From Oscillospiraceae bacterium (GTDB lineage: Bacteria; Bacillota; Clostridia; Oscillospirales; Ruminococcaceae): 64,000 nucleotides of DNA. The stretch is taken from positions 310,001-374,000 of the forward strand of contig CABIZB010000002.1 in assembly GCA_902363145.1 (NCBI GenBank), in the 5' to 3' direction. Below, piece after piece: positions 8,043-17,806 of the stretch; positions within the stretch are counted from its first letter, which is position 1; each line of letters opens with the position of its first letter. Position numbers and translations under genes: made by a program. The notes beneath the pieces are model-generated. The model had not been told where the DNA came from and did no database searches. It saw nothing but the letters and a program-made list of their open reading frames with translations.

Positions 8043-9425
8043 ATGGCAGCAGAAAAAACTATGGACAAGATCGTAGCGCTCTGTAAAGGCAGAGGCTTTG
8101 TATATCCCGGAAGTGAAATCTACGGCGGCCTCGCCAACACATGGGACTACGGTCCCCTCGGCGTTGAGCTGAAGAACAACATCAAAAGAGCCTGGCAGAA
8201 GAAGTTCGTTCAGGAGTGCCCCTACAACGTAGGCCTTGACTCCGCTATTCTTATGAACCCCCAGACATGGGTGGCTTCCGGTCACATCGGCGGCTTCTCC
8301 GACCCCCTCATGGACTGCAAGGAGTGCAAGACCCGTCACCGTGCAGATAAGCTCATCGAGGATTTTGACGGCACAAACGTTGCAGGCTGGACAAATCAGC
8401 AGATGCTCGACTATATCAACGAGCATGATATCAAGTGCCCTCAGTGCGGCAAGAAGAATTTCACCGATATCCGCCAGTTCAACCTTATGTTCAAGACCTT
8501 CCAGGGCGTAACCGAGGATTCCAAGTCTGAGCTTTACCTCCGTCCCGAAACTGCTCAGGGTATTTTCGTAAACTTCAACAACATTCAGAGAACCACACGT
8601 AAAAAGGTTCCTTTCGGCGTTGGTCAGGTAGGTAAGTCTTTCAGAAATGAGATCACTCCCGGCAACTTCATCTTCCGTGTAAGAGAGTTCGAGCAGATGG
8701 AGCTTGAGTTCTTCTGCAAGCCCGGCACCGACCTTGAGTGGTTCCAGTACTGGAGAAGCTACTGCCGTGACTTCCTGCTGGGCCTCGGCGTAAACGAGGA
8801 GCATCTCAGACTCCGTGACCATTCCCCCGAGGAGCTTTGCTTCTATTCCAAGGCAACCACCGACTTCGAGTACCTCTTCCCCTTCGGCTGGGGCGAGCTT
8901 TGGGGCATTGCGGACAGAACCGACTATGACCTTACACAGCACATGAAGACCAGCGGCAAGAGCATGGAATACTTCGACCCCGAGACCAACGAGAAGTACA
9001 TTCCTTACGTTATCGAGCCTTCTCTCGGTGTTGAGAGACTGTTCCTTGCTATCGTATGCGAGGCATATGACGAGGAAGAGATCGGCGACGGCGAAAAGTC
9101 CGACGTAAGAACAGTAATGCACCTCCACCCCGCACTCGCTCCCGTAAAGGCAGCTATCCTTCCTCTTACAAAGAAGCTCAAGGAACCCGCTACCGACCTT
9201 TACATGAAGCTTGCAAAGAAGTTCAATGTTGAGTATGACGAGGCAGGTCAGATCGGTAAGAGATACCGCAGACAGGACGAGATCGGTACTCCCTTCTGCA
9301 TCACCTTTGACTTTGATTCTCTCGAGGACAACTGCGTAACAGTCCGTGACAGAGACACCATGGCTCAGGAAAGAGTTAACATGGACGAGCTTGTTGCTTA
9401 CCTTGAAAAGAAGCTTGAATACTGA
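8043..9425 (+). CDS. glyQS: glycine--tRNA ligase (homodimeric type)
   Basis: A 460-residue class II aminoacyl-tRNA synthetase that charges tRNA-Gly. It is the alpha2 (eukaryote/archaea-like) form. Motifs seen: [20 protein letters not shown] near the start, motif 2 region [20 protein letters not shown], motif 3 region [13 protein letters not shown], and the anticodon-binding domain from about residue 360 ([15 protein letters not shown]). The zinc-site cysteines CKECKTRH and CPQCG are present. Start is ATG 8043, preceded by AAAGGTGG at 8026-8033; an in-frame GTG at 8031 overlaps that site and is rejected. Codon use is strongly biased, as expected for high expression. Monocistronic, with its own promoter and terminator. 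Confidence 0.97.
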   Translation: MAAEKTMDKIVALCKGRGFVYPGSEIYGGLANTWDYGPLGVELKNNIKRAWQKKFVQECPYNVGLDSAILMNPQTWVASGHIGGFSDPLMDCKECKTRHRADKLIEDFDGTNVAGWTNQQMLDYINEHDIKCPQCGKKNFTDIRQFNLMFKTFQGVTEDSKSELYLRPETAQGIFVNFNNIQRTTRKKVPFGVGQVGKSFRNEITPGNFIFRVREFEQMELEFFCKPGTDLEWFQYWRSYCRDFLLGLGVNEEHLRLRDHSPEELCFYSKATTDFEYLFPFGWGELWGIADRTDYDLTQHMKTSGKSMEYFDPETNEKYIPYVIEPSLGVERLFLAIVCEAYDEEEIGDGEKSDVRTVMHLHPALAPVKAAILPLTKKLKEPATDLYMKLAKKFNVEYDEAGQIGKRYRRQDEIGTPFCITFDFDSLEDNCVTVRDRDTMAQERVNMDELVAYLEKKLEY

Positions 9426-9444
9426 TATCATATAGCTTGATTAT

Positions 9445-9478
9445 GCTCCGATATCCTTATGGGTATCGGAGCTTTTTT
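9445..9478 (+). terminator. terminator of glyQS
   Basis: Perfect stem GCTCCGATA / TATCGGAGC with a loop of about ten bases followed by TTTTTT. Confidence 0.9.
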
Positions 9479-9493
9479 GTGTCCTGACACCGC

Positions 9494-9554
9494 TCACCAA
9501 TAAAGCTATATACAAAAAGTGCCACACACGTTAAATCCGTGTATGGCACTTTTT
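9494..9554 (-). terminator. terminator of aminopeptidase operon, with MITE-like flank
   Basis: Stem AAAAAGTGCCA.ACACG / CGTGT.TGGCACTTTTT at 9514-9554 makes a good terminator for the leftward gene ending at 9571 and could act both ways. The adjoining bases 9494-9513 (CACCAATAAAGCTATATACA) resemble the inner terminal repeat of the short MITEs (CACCAATAAAACTATAGACA), so the terminator may sit in a decayed element; that part is tentative. Confidence 0.75.
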
Positions 9555-9570
9555 ATTTGACTATTCAATC

Positions 9571-10977
9571 TTATTCATAAAGGAAGCAATAGAAAGCCTT
9601 GTAGGTCATGTAAACATCGACCTTTGAAACGATCTCAAAGGGAGCGTGCATGCAAAGAACGGGAACACCCACATCAATGGTGTCAACATTCAGGTTTGCA
9701 ATGTATGCCGCAACGGTTCCGCCGCCGCCAAGGTCAACCTTGCCAAGCTCGCCTGTCTGCCAGATAACGTTGTTGTCGTCAAGCAGCTTTCTTACTCTGC
9801 CCACAAACTCTGCGGAAGCATCGGAGGTGCCCGACTTTCCTCTTGCGCCTGTGAACTTTGTTACGCACACGCCGTAGTTGATGAAAGAGGAGTTTCTCTT
9901 CTCCAGAACATCGGGGAATGTGGGATCAAATGCTGCGTTAACGTCTGCGGAAAGGCACTCGGACTTGCTGAGGACTGCTCTGCCCTCTTCGCCGAAGCAC
10001 TCTGCCAGGTCGTGGATAAAATACTTGAGATATGCGGATTTAAGACCTGTGTTGCCGTCGGAGCCTGTCTCCTCCTTGTCGGTGAGAACAACAACGGCTG
10101 TCTTTTCGGGAACGGTATTGCCGTCCATAAGAGCGGCAAATGCAGTGTATGCGCAAACCTTGTCATCATGACCGTATGCACCGATCATGCTGCGGTCAAA
10201 GCCGATATCCTTTGCCTTGAATGCGGGAACTGCTTCCAGCTCTGCGGAAACGAAATCGTCCTCGGTGATGCCGTACTTTTCGTTAAGGATAGCCATGATA
10301 TTGAGCTTTACCTTTTCGCTTACATCATCATCTCTGAAAGGACGGGAACCGATGAGAATGTTCAGCTCTTCACCCTTGAGTATCTCGCCGGCACTTCTCT
10401 TCATCTGGTCCTGAGCAAGGTGGGGGAGAAGGTCGGTAACGCAGAATACAGGGTCGCTTTCGTCCTCGCCGATGTTTACCTTTACGGAGCTGCCGTCAGC
10501 ACGGATAATTACGCCGTGAAGTGCAAGAGGGATAGTGCCCCACTGATACTTCTTGATTCCGCCGTAGTAATGGGTCTTGAAGTAAGCGGTCTCCTCGTTT
10601 TCAAAGAGAGGGTGCTGCTTCATATCAAGACGGGGAGAGTCAATGTGAGCGGCTGCAATATGAACGCCCTTTTCCACAGGCTCCCTGCCTATGACCGCAA
10701 GGATAACTGCCTTGCCTCTGTTGTTGTAATAAACCTTGTCGCCGGGTTCAAGGCGCATATTTCTCTCAAATTCCTTGTAGCCTGCCTTCTTGGCAGCGGA
10801 AACTGTGAAATCCGCAACCTCTCTCTCGATCTTTGAGCAGTTCATAAAGTCCTTGTACTTTTCGCAGAAAGCGTCGCAGTCCTTTATCTGCTCCTCGGTC
10901 ATTCTGAGAACGCCGTTCTTTCTCTGGGAGCAGAGCTTTTCCTGTAAAAGCTTTGCTTCGGATTTTTCGTTTGCCAT
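9571..10977 (-). CDS. M18-family aspartyl/leucyl aminopeptidase
   Basis: A 468-residue cytoplasmic zinc aminopeptidase of family M18, removing N-terminal (often acidic) residues from peptides. Metal and catalytic motifs in order: AHIDSPRLD (first metal His/Asp), GAYGHDDKVCAY, DKEETGSDG (catalytic Glu pair), SADVNAAFDP, and a C-terminal MHAPFE histidine. The length matches the family. ATG 10977 has an AAAGGAAG site. It is the last gene of the operon that begins at DUF951; 34 bases separate it from the transglycosylase gene upstream. Confidence 0.93.
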   Translation of the reverse strand: MANEKSEAKLLQEKLCSQRKNGVLRMTEEQIKDCDAFCEKYKDFMNCSKIEREVADFTVSAAKKAGYKEFERNMRLEPGDKVYYNNRGKAVILAVIGREPVEKGVHIAAAHIDSPRLDMKQHPLFENEETAYFKTHYYGGIKKYQWGTIPLALHGVIIRADGSSVKVNIGEDESDPVFCVTDLLPHLAQDQMKRSAGEILKGEELNILIGSRPFRDDDVSEKVKLNIMAILNEKYGITEDDFVSAELEAVPAFKAKDIGFDRSMIGAYGHDDKVCAYTAFAALMDGNTVPEKTAVVVLTDKEETGSDGNTGLKSAYLKYFIHDLAECFGEEGRAVLSKSECLSADVNAAFDPTFPDVLEKRNSSFINYGVCVTKFTGARGKSGTSDASAEFVGRVRKLLDDNNVIWQTGELGKVDLGGGGTVAAYIANLNVDTIDVGVPVLCMHAPFEIVSKVDVYMTYKAFYCFLYE

Positions 10978-11011
10978 AATATAAACTTCCTTTCAAAAGT
11001 GGATTTGCCTG

Positions 11012-11590
11012 TCAATACAGATTATTATATGCGTCATACGCCTGCATAACCTTTTTGACATAATGTTTTGTTACCGATGACGGGATATCGTCCAGCACCT
11101 GACCGTCCGAGCTGAGGGAGCTGTCCTCCAGCCATTTGTTCACATTGCCTCTGCCCGAATGATAGGCAGCCAGAGCCGTTTCCTCGTCGCCGTATTCGTT
11201 GTACAGCAGCATAAGCAGATATGTGCCGTACTGGATATTGTATTCGGGGACATACATGGAGTCGTAATCCAGCTCCCGTCCGTCCCCCATTCGGTAGCCC
11301 ACCCAGTCGTAAGCGTCCTCCATGAGCTGCATAAGTCCTCTTGCGCCCACTTCCGACTCGGCTGAGGGGTTGAAATTGCTTTCGGTCTTGATGACGGCGA
11401 ACACGAGATTTTCGTCCACGCCGTATTCTTTCGAGTATTTTTCCACAAGGTCAGCATATTTCCGTGGATAAACACAGTCCTTGCTGAGCTCGGGCAGCTT
11501 GTAGCAGCCTATGACCAGCAGAACGATGATGAGCAGCGGCAGAGCGATGTTCTTACGTCTGCGCACCCGCTTCGCCGTATTTTTTGGCAT
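11012..11590 (-). CDS. membrane-anchored lytic transglycosylase (SLT domain)
   Basis: A 192-residue protein starting at ATG 11590, which has AAGGAG seven bases upstream; this start lies inside the 3' end of coaE (38-bp overlap). A basic N-terminus (KRVRRRKN) leads into one transmembrane helix (IALPLLIIVLLVIGCY), so the enzyme is tethered outside the cell. The SLT fold is clear: LVFAVIKTESNFNPSAES with the catalytic Glu, GARGLMQLM, and the AYHSGRGNV motif close to AYNAGxGxV. It cleaves the glycan strand of peptidoglycan. Translation is likely coupled to coaE. Confidence 0.92.
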   Translation of the reverse strand: MPKNTAKRVRRRKNIALPLLIIVLLVIGCYKLPELSKDCVYPRKYADLVEKYSKEYGVDENLVFAVIKTESNFNPSAESEVGARGLMQLMEDAYDWVGYRMGDGRELDYDSMYVPEYNIQYGTYLLMLLYNEYGDEETALAAYHSGRGNVNKWLEDSSLSSDGQVLDDIPSSVTKHYVKKVMQAYDAYNNLY

Positions 11591-12206
11591 TGTAGTACTC
11601 CTTGATCTTGTCTGCCGCTTCCTCCGCCTTGGCGACCAGTATTTCGGGAGTTTTGTTGTTCTTGATAACAAAATCCGAATGGCTTACAAAGAAATGCTCC
11701 GAATACTGTGAATTGAAGCGCTTCCTTGCCGCCTCAGGGGAGATATGATCCCGTGCGGTTATTCTCTCTTCTCTAAGCTTTTCATCGGCGGTGACGCTGA
11801 TGATAAGGTCGCACAGGTCGTCTGCGTTTGATTCAAAAAGGGTGGGAGCGTCAAGGATTATCAGCTTGCTTCCGCTTGCCGAAAGCTCCTCGATGCACCT
11901 TATTATCCTGAAAATGATGTATGGATAGCAGATGCCGTCCAGCTGACGCAGCCGCTCGCTGTCAGAAAAGACGATGCTGCCCAGCTTTTTCCTGTCAAGT
12001 GAGCCGTCGGGGAGAAGTATGCCGCTGCCGAATGCCTCGGCAAGCTCGTTCAGGCACGGCTCACCCTTTCGGGTGACTTCCCTTGAAATAAGGTCGGCAT
12101 CGATAACGTCAAACCCCTCTCTGCGGAAAACTCCGCATACCGTGGTTTTTCCTGCGCCGCTCTGCCCTGTCAGACCGATAACATATGCACGTCCGCATGG
12201 GTTCAC
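11553..12206 (-). CDS. coaE: dephospho-CoA kinase
   Basis: A 217-residue kinase catalysing the last step of coenzyme A synthesis. Walker A is GQSGAGKTT near residue 15. The DADLISREV substrate motif follows at about 37-45, where the usual sequence is D-x-D/ADxxxR. The lid and CoA-binding parts are present (RITARDHISPEAARKRF). The C-terminus extends past the transglycosylase start. The start codon overlaps the tsaC stop by four bases (ATGA), showing tight operon structure. Confidence 0.93.
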   Translation of the reverse strand: MNPCGRAYVIGLTGQSGAGKTTVCGVFRREGFDVIDADLISREVTRKGEPCLNELAEAFGSGILLPDGSLDRKKLGSIVFSDSERLRQLDGICYPYIIFRIIRCIEELSASGSKLIILDAPTLFESNADDLCDLIISVTADEKLREERITARDHISPEAARKRFNSQYSEHFFVSHSDFVIKNNKTPEILVAKAEEAADKIKEYYNAKKYGEAGAQT

Positions 12207-13228
12207 AGCCTGATCACCTCAAATCCCGCAGCCCGCAGCAGACGATTATAGACTGCAAGCCCAACTCCTGTTTTTTCGGGGCATCTTGCATATACCTGCT
12301 CCATGCCCATATCGTCAAGGCTTCTCAGCACGCCGAAAAGCTCCCTTGCCTGCTCCTCGGAGGTGTCTCCGTAGGTAACATGTGGATAGGGATATTCTGC
12401 GGCATCGGAGCCAAACATCATGGCGCACACCTTGTCACCCTGATGCTCCTTCATAAAGCCGATAAACTGCTCCGCACTGCCCTCCACAATGGTCACATTT
12501 GCCTTGGGAGAATAATGCTTGTACTTCATTCCGGGAGAAAGCACCCTTTCGCCGTCGGATATCTTTTCGGTAACGCCCTTGGCGCAGCTTACATTTTCGC
12601 TGCCCACAACGCCTGCCAGCTCCTCAAGGGACACAAAGCCCGGGCGGAGAAGCTTCACCTTTCCGTCCTTTTCAAAGGAGATGACCGTGGATTCAACACC
12701 CACATGGCACTCGCCGCCGTCAACAATGGCGGATATTCTGCCCCTCATGTCGTCCATAACGTGCTTTGCAGTGGTTGGACTGGGGCTGCCCGACAGGTTT
12801 GCGGAGGGAGCCGCAAGAGGACATCCGCTTGCCTTTATTATCGCCCTCGCAACAGGGTGAACCGGGAAGCGTATGCCCACCGTGTCAAGTCCGCCGCTGG
12901 TAACAAGGGGTATTATATCTTTCTTTGGAAGCACCATGGTCATAGGGCCGGGCCAGAAAGCCTTTGCAAGCTTCAGTGCGTTTTCGGGAACTTCCGTTAC
13001 ATATTTATATATGTCCTCAAACTCCGCAATATGTACGATAAGCGGATTATCCTGAGGTCTGCCCTTGGCTTTGAATATGTCCGACACGGCAGCGGGGTCA
13101 AGAGCATTTGCAGCCAGACCGTAAACAGTCTCGGTGGGAATGCCCACAACCTTGCCCTCCGCCAGCAGCCTGCCTGCAAGCTTTATATCATCGTCGGAAG
13201 CCGACAGCATTTTTGTTTCAAACTCCAT
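12203..13228 (-). CDS. tsaC: threonylcarbamoyl-AMP synthase (Sua5/YwlC type)
   Basis: A 341-residue enzyme that makes threonylcarbamoyl-AMP for the t6A37 modification of ANN-decoding tRNAs. The YrdC domain covers about 1-205: VVGIPTETVYGLAANA, KGRPQDNPLIVH, PLAAPSANLSGSPSPTTA. A Sua5 C-terminal domain follows the linker SPGMKYKHYSPKA, making this the longer YwlC form. The start chosen is ATG 13228, about eight bases after GAAAGATGG; the ATG at 13237 has no space for a ribosome site. It lies between prfA and coaE. Confidence 0.93.
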   Translation of the reverse strand: MEFETKMLSASDDDIKLAGRLLAEGKVVGIPTETVYGLAANALDPAAVSDIFKAKGRPQDNPLIVHIAEFEDIYKYVTEVPENALKLAKAFWPGPMTMVLPKKDIIPLVTSGGLDTVGIRFPVHPVARAIIKASGCPLAAPSANLSGSPSPTTAKHVMDDMRGRISAIVDGGECHVGVESTVISFEKDGKVKLLRPGFVSLEELAGVVGSENVSCAKGVTEKISDGERVLSPGMKYKHYSPKANVTIVEGSAEQFIGFMKEHQGDKVCAMMFGSDAAEYPYPHVTYGDTSEEQARELFGVLRSLDDMGMEQVYARCPEKTGVGLAVYNRLLRAAGFEVIRL

Positions 13229-13254
13229 AAAAACCATCTTTCACAGCAGCGCAG

Positions 13255-14331
13255 TTATTCGTCACCCTGCGCCGATAATTTTGCCGCCTGATCGGCAGTT
13301 GCCAGAGCGTCTATCACCTCGTCGATATTGCCGTTGAGCAGATATTCAAGGCGGTATATAGTAAGCCCTATCCTGTGGTCGGTAAGACGACCCTCGGGGA
13401 AATTGTATGTCCTTATGCGCTCGGAGCGGCTGCCTGTGCCTACCTGAGAGCGCCTGTCAGATGCTATTTTGTCGTTTCTCTCCTGCTCCAGCATATCATA
13501 AAGGCGGGAACGGAGTATCTTCATTGCCTTGTCCTTGTTTTTGTGCTGGCTGCGCTCGTCCTGACATTCAACCACAAGACCCGTGGGCAGATGAGTTATT
13601 CTCACCGCTGATTCGGTCTTGTTGATGTGCTGTCCGCCTGCGCCCGACGCACGGAAAACATCTATTTTAAGCTCTGTGGGATTTATTTCCAGCTCCACAT
13701 CGTCCGCTTCGGGAAGCACCGCAACGGTAACGGTGGAGGTGTGGATACGTCCCTGGGACTCGGTCTCGGGAACTCGCTGAACACGGTGAACGCCGCTTTC
13801 GTATTTGAGACGTGAATATGCACCCTCACCCTCGATGCTGAAAGATATTTCCTTGAAGCCGCCAAGCTCCGTGGGATTGGCGTTCAGCACATCTATCTTC
13901 CAGCCCCTTGCCTCAGCGTACATGGAGTACATTCTGAAAAGGGAGTTGGCAAAGAGCGAAGCCTCATCGCCGCCTGCGCCGCCTCTTATCTCAACGATAA
14001 CGTTCCTGTCGTCGTTGGGGTCCTTGGGGATAAGCAGTATCTTCAGCTCCTCGGAAACGGAAGCGATGTTCTCCCTCGCCTCGTCAAGCTCAGCACGGGC
14101 AAGGTCTTTAAGCTCCCTGTCAGCGCCGCTCTCGTCAAGCATTTCCTGAGCTTCCTGCTCCGTTTTCACATAAGAGCAGTACTCACGGTACTTTTCAACA
14201 ATAGGGGACAAGCTTTTATATTCTTTCATCAGCTTGGCATAAAGCCCGTTGTCGCCGATGACCTCAGGGTCAGTCAGGCGATTGCTGATGTCCTCAAATT
14301 TTTCCTCTGTGGCTTTCAGTTTTTCAAACAT
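13255..14331 (-). CDS. prfA: peptide chain release factor 1
   Basis: A 358-residue RF1 that recognises UAA and UAG and releases the peptide. The catalytic GGQ is in [15 protein letters not shown], and the codon-recognition loop carries the PxT-type sequence ([14 protein letters not shown] region). Length and ending are typical. ATG 14331 has ACGGAG upstream. The usual prmC methyltransferase gene is not next to it in this window. Confidence 0.97.
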   Translation of the reverse strand: MFEKLKATEEKFEDISNRLTDPEVIGDNGLYAKLMKEYKSLSPIVEKYREYCSYVKTEQEAQEMLDESGADRELKDLARAELDEARENIASVSEELKILLIPKDPNDDRNVIVEIRGGAGGDEASLFANSLFRMYSMYAEARGWKIDVLNANPTELGGFKEISFSIEGEGAYSRLKYESGVHRVQRVPETESQGRIHTSTVTVAVLPEADDVELEINPTELKIDVFRASGAGGQHINKTESAVRITHLPTGLVVECQDERSQHKNKDKAMKILRSRLYDMLEQERNDKIASDRRSQVGTGSRSERIRTYNFPEGRLTDHRIGLTIYRLEYLLNGNIDEVIDALATADQAAKLSAQGDE

Positions 14332-14363
14332 GAAACAAACTCCGTAACAAAAAGAATGAACGG

Positions 14364-14561
14364 TTACTGTTCGGGCTCTTCCCGTTTAACCGCCTTGATA
14401 TTTTTTTCAATTTTACTGCGGGGGACCATAAATTCATGGCCGCAGCCTGAACATCTGAGCTTGAAATCCATACCCGACCGCAGCACTACCATTTCCTTTG
14501 AGCCGCAGGGATGAGTTTTTTTCATAGTCAGCACATCGCCCACACGGATATCCACAAGCAT
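14364..14561 (-). CDS. DUF951-family small protein
   Basis: A 65-residue protein ([22 protein letters not shown]...) of the DUF951 family, found widely in Firmicutes next to translation genes. It has a Cys pair ([13 protein letters not shown]) and an upstream HPCGS that together could bind zinc. Its function is unknown; a nucleic-acid role is only suggested by context. The start at 14561 is supported by AAAGGAC upstream and by a promoter at 14614-14643; the longer frame upstream is not coding. First gene of the prfA operon. Confidence 0.85.
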   Translation of the reverse strand: MLVDIRVGDVLTMKKTHPCGSKEMVVLRSGMDFKLRCSGCGHEFMVPRSKIEKNIKAVKREEPEQ

Positions 14562-14574
14562 CGTCCTTTCGCAG

Positions 14575-14597
14575 CAATGGAGCCTGCAGCTCCATTT
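14575..14597 (-). promoter_or_regulatory. leader hairpin of the DUF951-prfA operon
   Basis: An AATGGAGC / GCTCCATT stem with a five-base loop in the untranslated leader. No T run follows, so it is not a simple terminator. Next to it (14598-14611, minus strand TTACTAATCTTTAA) is a sequence matching the end of the MITE family. Role unknown. Confidence 0.4.
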
Positions 14598-14613
14598 AAA
14601 GATTAGTAATTTT

Positions 14614-14643
14614 ATTATACCACACAGAGGAATAAAAGTACAA
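14614..14643 (-). promoter_or_regulatory. promoter of DUF951-prfA operon
   Basis: On the minus strand: TTGTAC (14643-14638), an 18-bp spacer and TATAAT (14619-14614). Confidence 0.75.
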
Positions 14644-14725
14644 TATTTTTGCGTCACTTTTTTGAAAATACAGTATAGCACATAAAAACTCACGTTATTT
14701 TTGGTAATTCTGACCACTTTAAAAG

Positions 14726-14756
14726 CGAAAAGCGGCAGGAAAAGCTTCCTGCCGCC
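14726..14756 (-). terminator. terminator of the FN3 transglutaminase gene
   Basis: Perfect ten-base stem GCGGCAGGAA / TTCCTGCCGC followed on the minus strand by TTTTCGCTTTT, just after the stop codon at 14762. Confidence 0.85.
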
Positions 14757-14761
14757 AAATA

Positions 14762-17758
14762 TTATGCCGCCTCTGCCGCAGGCTTTGCATAAACAATATC
14801 GGCAGATGTTACAGCCGTCCAAGAGCCGTTAACATACGCCTTTACCGCAAAGCCGTACTTTATTCCGTTGGCAAGATCTTCAATGTTGATTCCTATGGCA
14901 TCGGTATAGCACTGAAATGTCCATGTGCCGTTGATGTAGCTATAGACTGCATATCGGTCAGCACCCTCAACCGCAGTCCATTCCAGATAAACACAGCCGT
15001 CGCCCGCTTCCGCCTTGGTTATCACGGGCTTGTCGCTTGTGACCGTGCTGCCCGCAGGCTGAGCATACACCATGTCGGCGCTTGTAACTGCCGTCCATGC
15101 GCCGTTTACATATGCCTTTACCGCAAAGCTGTACCTCGAACCGTTTGCCAGACCGCTGACCTCATATGTAAGCTCAGTCGTGTAACCAGCAAAGCTCCAC
15201 TTGCCGCCGATGTAATAATATACGCCATATCTTTCTGCACTGTCAACGCCGCTCCATGTGAGCTTTACGCTCCTGTCTCCGGCTTCCGCAGATGTGATAA
15301 AAGGCTTGTCCGCTCCCTTGGGGGATACATACACGATGTCGGAGGAAGCAACGCCTGTCCATGCGCCGTTCACATACGCCTTGACTGCAAATCCGTAGCT
15401 TGAACCGTTGGTCAGTCCCGTAACGTTCATTGCGAGATCTGTTGTGTAGCCATAGCAAGTCCACTTGCCGTCAAGCTTGTAATACACCGCATATTTTTCT
15501 GCGGTATCAACGCCGTCCCATGTGAGCTTTACGCTCCTGTCTCCCGCTTCCGCAGATGTGATAACGGGCTTGTCCGCTCCCTCGGGGGATACATACACGA
15601 TGTCGGAGGATGCAACGCCTGTCCATGCGCCGTTTACATACGCCTTCACCGCAAAACCGTAGCTTGAACCGTTTGTCAGCCCCGTTACATTCATTGTGAG
15701 ATCTGTTGTATAGTCATAGCAGGTCCACCTGCCGTCAAGCTTGTAATACACCGCATATTTTTCTGCGGTATCAACACCGTCCCATGTGAGCTTTACGCTC
15801 TTGTCTCCCGCTTCCGCAGATGTGATAACGGGCTTGTCCGCTCCCTCGGGGGATACATACACGATGTCGGAGGGTGCAACGCCTGTCCATGCGCCGTTTA
15901 CATACGCCTTCACCGCAAAACCGTAGCTTGAACCGTTTGTCAGCCCCGTAACGTTCATTGTGAGATCTGTTGTATAGCCATAGCAGGTCCACCTGCCGTC
16001 AAGCTTGTAATACACCGCATATTTTTCTGCGGTATCAACGCCGTCCCATGTGAGCTTTACGCTCTTGTCTCCCGCTTCCGCAGATGTGATAACGGGCTTG
16101 TCCGCTCCCTCGGGGGAAGCATACACCATATCGGAGGAGGTAACGTCAGTCCATGCGCCGTTTACATACGCCTTCACCGCAAAGCCATATCTTGAGCCGT
16201 TGGTCAGCCCCGTAACGTTCATGTAAAGGTTGGAAGTATATCCTGCGCAGGTCCACTTGCCGTTTATGTAATAATACACGCCGTATCTTGAAGCACCGTC
16301 AACGGAAGTCCAGTTGACTGTCATCGACCTGTCGCCTGCAATAAGTCCGGTTATCTGCGGCTTCTGAACGATATTTTCAACGTAAGCCACCGCCGACTGC
16401 GAAAAGCTTGTAAGCACATTCTGATATGTCACAGGGTCCCACATCTGCGCCCTTACCACAAATCCGTCGGAATTCTGCAGGTCAGCCACAGTGCAGCCCG
16501 TATTTGCCGATGAAAACTCGCTTACCTGAGAATATGCGCCGCTGCGGTATCTGTAAAGGGAATAGCCCTGGCAGCCGTTTATAGCCTCCCAGTTAAGGGT
16601 TGCGGAGCCGCTTGCATTCCTCTCAGCGTCAAGGGTGATGAACAGAGGGTTCGAGTGGCTTGCATCGGGAAGAGTGATGTTTGTATATCTGCTCTCCTTG
16701 GGGTTGTGGTATCCCGAGCTGTCGAGAGCCATAAAAACTCCGCTGCCCCTGTTGCAGAACGGGTAATAATATCTGCCCGTGACCTCGTACCTGTCCATCC
16801 AGGTAACGTCCAGGTCATACCAGCTGCCGCCCAGGTTTATGCTGTTCCAAGCGTGGTTGTTGCCCACTATTCCAACGCAGTCGATACCGATAAGGTGGCT
16901 GAAATATGTAACTGTCATGGCATATCCGTTGCAGACGCACCTGCCGTTCAGCAGCGCACCTGCAATGGTCTGGTTGGAGCCTGCGCTTATGGCGCCGTTC
17001 TCGTCCTTGTTGTATATAACGCTGTCGCACAGCTTTTTGTAGATGATAGATTCTTTTTCAAGGTCGTCCCTGCCCTGATTTATCTCAGCCAGCCACTGAG
17101 AAGTCGCAATATCTATCTGATTTGCCGCAGCCATACGTGCGGCACCGTTTTCATATCCGTCATAGGTGATAAGATAGATATTATCGCTGTTCCAAGCCAG
17201 CTGTGAAACGAAGAAATACTGGGGATTGGAGTAGAAAAACGCCGTCGCAACGGCAAGTGCCTCGTCCTGGGTGAACCGACCCGTAAAGGGCACCTTTGCA
17301 ATAACGTAGTGTGATCTCTTTGTACCGTCCGCACTGGTGGTGCTTACCCTGCCCGTGTAGTTCACGGAGTAATTTGCCGCCTGTTCGCAGGCAGCCGCAA
17401 ACTGCTGATAATACGCCCTTGCCTCTGCGGAAAGCTGGGAGTAAAAGAAGTCCGACTGGAAATTGTAGGAAGCGTTCCGATACTCGGTGTATGCCGCCTC
17501 CTCCGACTCGCATTCCTCCCGTGCAAGCTCAAGGGAGCTGTCGATAAGTCCGTCCTCTTCCTCGGTAACATCGGCCTCCAGCACCTCAACGGAATAAGGG
17601 GAGATACGCTCCTCCAGCACTGCCATATCCTGAGCTGATATAACATCTTCTGCCGAAAGATCGGCAGTTTTATTATCCTCTGCCATAACGGGAACGCCCC
17701 CAAGGGCAAGAGTTCCCGCTGTAAGCACGGAAACTATTTTTATAAAGCTTTTTTTCAA
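14762..17758 (-). CDS. secreted transglutaminase-like protein with seven FN3-type repeats
   Basis: About 998 residues. The TTG at 17758 is preferred: AAAGGAGG lies seven bases upstream, whereas the ATG at 17788 would place that site inside the gene. A signal peptide (KKSFIKIVSVLTAGTLALG...VMA) precedes an N-terminal region and a transglutaminase-like core with Cys276 (GRCVCNGYA), His302 (NNHAWN) and Asp317 (WYDLDVTW). Then come seven fibronectin III-like modules of about 88 residues ending in phrases like YGFAVKAYVNGAWT; modules 3-5 are almost identical, also in DNA. No anchor motif is seen, so it is probably released or wall-associated through the repeats. Homologous to the lipoproteins at 49.6-56.6 kb. 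The catalytic activity (protease, cross-linker or other) cannot be told from sequence. Confidence 0.85.
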   Translation of the reverse strand: MKKSFIKIVSVLTAGTLALGGVPVMAEDNKTADLSAEDVISAQDMAVLEERISPYSVEVLEADVTEEEDGLIDSSLELAREECESEEAAYTEYRNASYNFQSDFFYSQLSAEARAYYQQFAAACEQAANYSVNYTGRVSTTSADGTKRSHYVIAKVPFTGRFTQDEALAVATAFFYSNPQYFFVSQLAWNSDNIYLITYDGYENGAARMAAANQIDIATSQWLAEINQGRDDLEKESIIYKKLCDSVIYNKDENGAISAGSNQTIAGALLNGRCVCNGYAMTVTYFSHLIGIDCVGIVGNNHAWNSINLGGSWYDLDVTWMDRYEVTGRYYYPFCNRGSGVFMALDSSGYHNPKESRYTNITLPDASHSNPLFITLDAERNASGSATLNWEAINGCQGYSLYRYRSGAYSQVSEFSSANTGCTVADLQNSDGFVVRAQMWDPVTYQNVLTSFSQSAVAYVENIVQKPQITGLIAGDRSMTVNWTSVDGASRYGVYYYINGKWTCAGYTSNLYMNVTGLTNGSRYGFAVKAYVNGAWTDVTSSDMVYASPEGADKPVITSAEAGDKSVKLTWDGVDTAEKYAVYYKLDGRWTCYGYTTDLTMNVTGLTNGSSYGFAVKAYVNGAWTGVAPSDIVYVSPEGADKPVITSAEAGDKSVKLTWDGVDTAEKYAVYYKLDGRWTCYDYTTDLTMNVTGLTNGSSYGFAVKAYVNGAWTGVASSDIVYVSPEGADKPVITSAEAGDRSVKLTWDGVDTAEKYAVYYKLDGKWTCYGYTTDLAMNVTGLTNGSSYGFAVKAYVNGAWTGVASSDIVYVSPKGADKPFITSAEAGDRSVKLTWSGVDSAERYGVYYYIGGKWSFAGYTTELTYEVSGLANGSRYSFAVKAYVNGAWTAVTSADMVYAQPAGSTVTSDKPVITKAEAGDGCVYLEWTAVEGADRYAVYSYINGTWTFQCYTDAIGINIEDLANGIKYGFAVKAYVNGSWTAVTSADIVYAKPAAEAA
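15300..16105 (-). repeat. tandem 264-bp repeats inside the FN3 gene
   Basis: Units of 264 bp (88 codons) begin near 15308, 15572 and 15836 and differ by only a few bases; more diverged units flank both sides. Such identity points to recent duplication or ongoing gene conversion. Confidence 0.9.
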
Positions 17759-17806
17759 AGCAAGTCCTCCTTTTTCGGGAATATTCATATTGTCATATTA
17801 TAAATA

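Noticed and set aside
7935..9431. 498-codon leftward frame
   Set aside because: Shadow of glyQS; its size reflects the strong codon bias of that gene.
15300..16105. CRISPR-like array
   Set aside because: Repeats are 264 bp, contiguous and in frame within a protein gene; no short repeats with unique spacers exist here.
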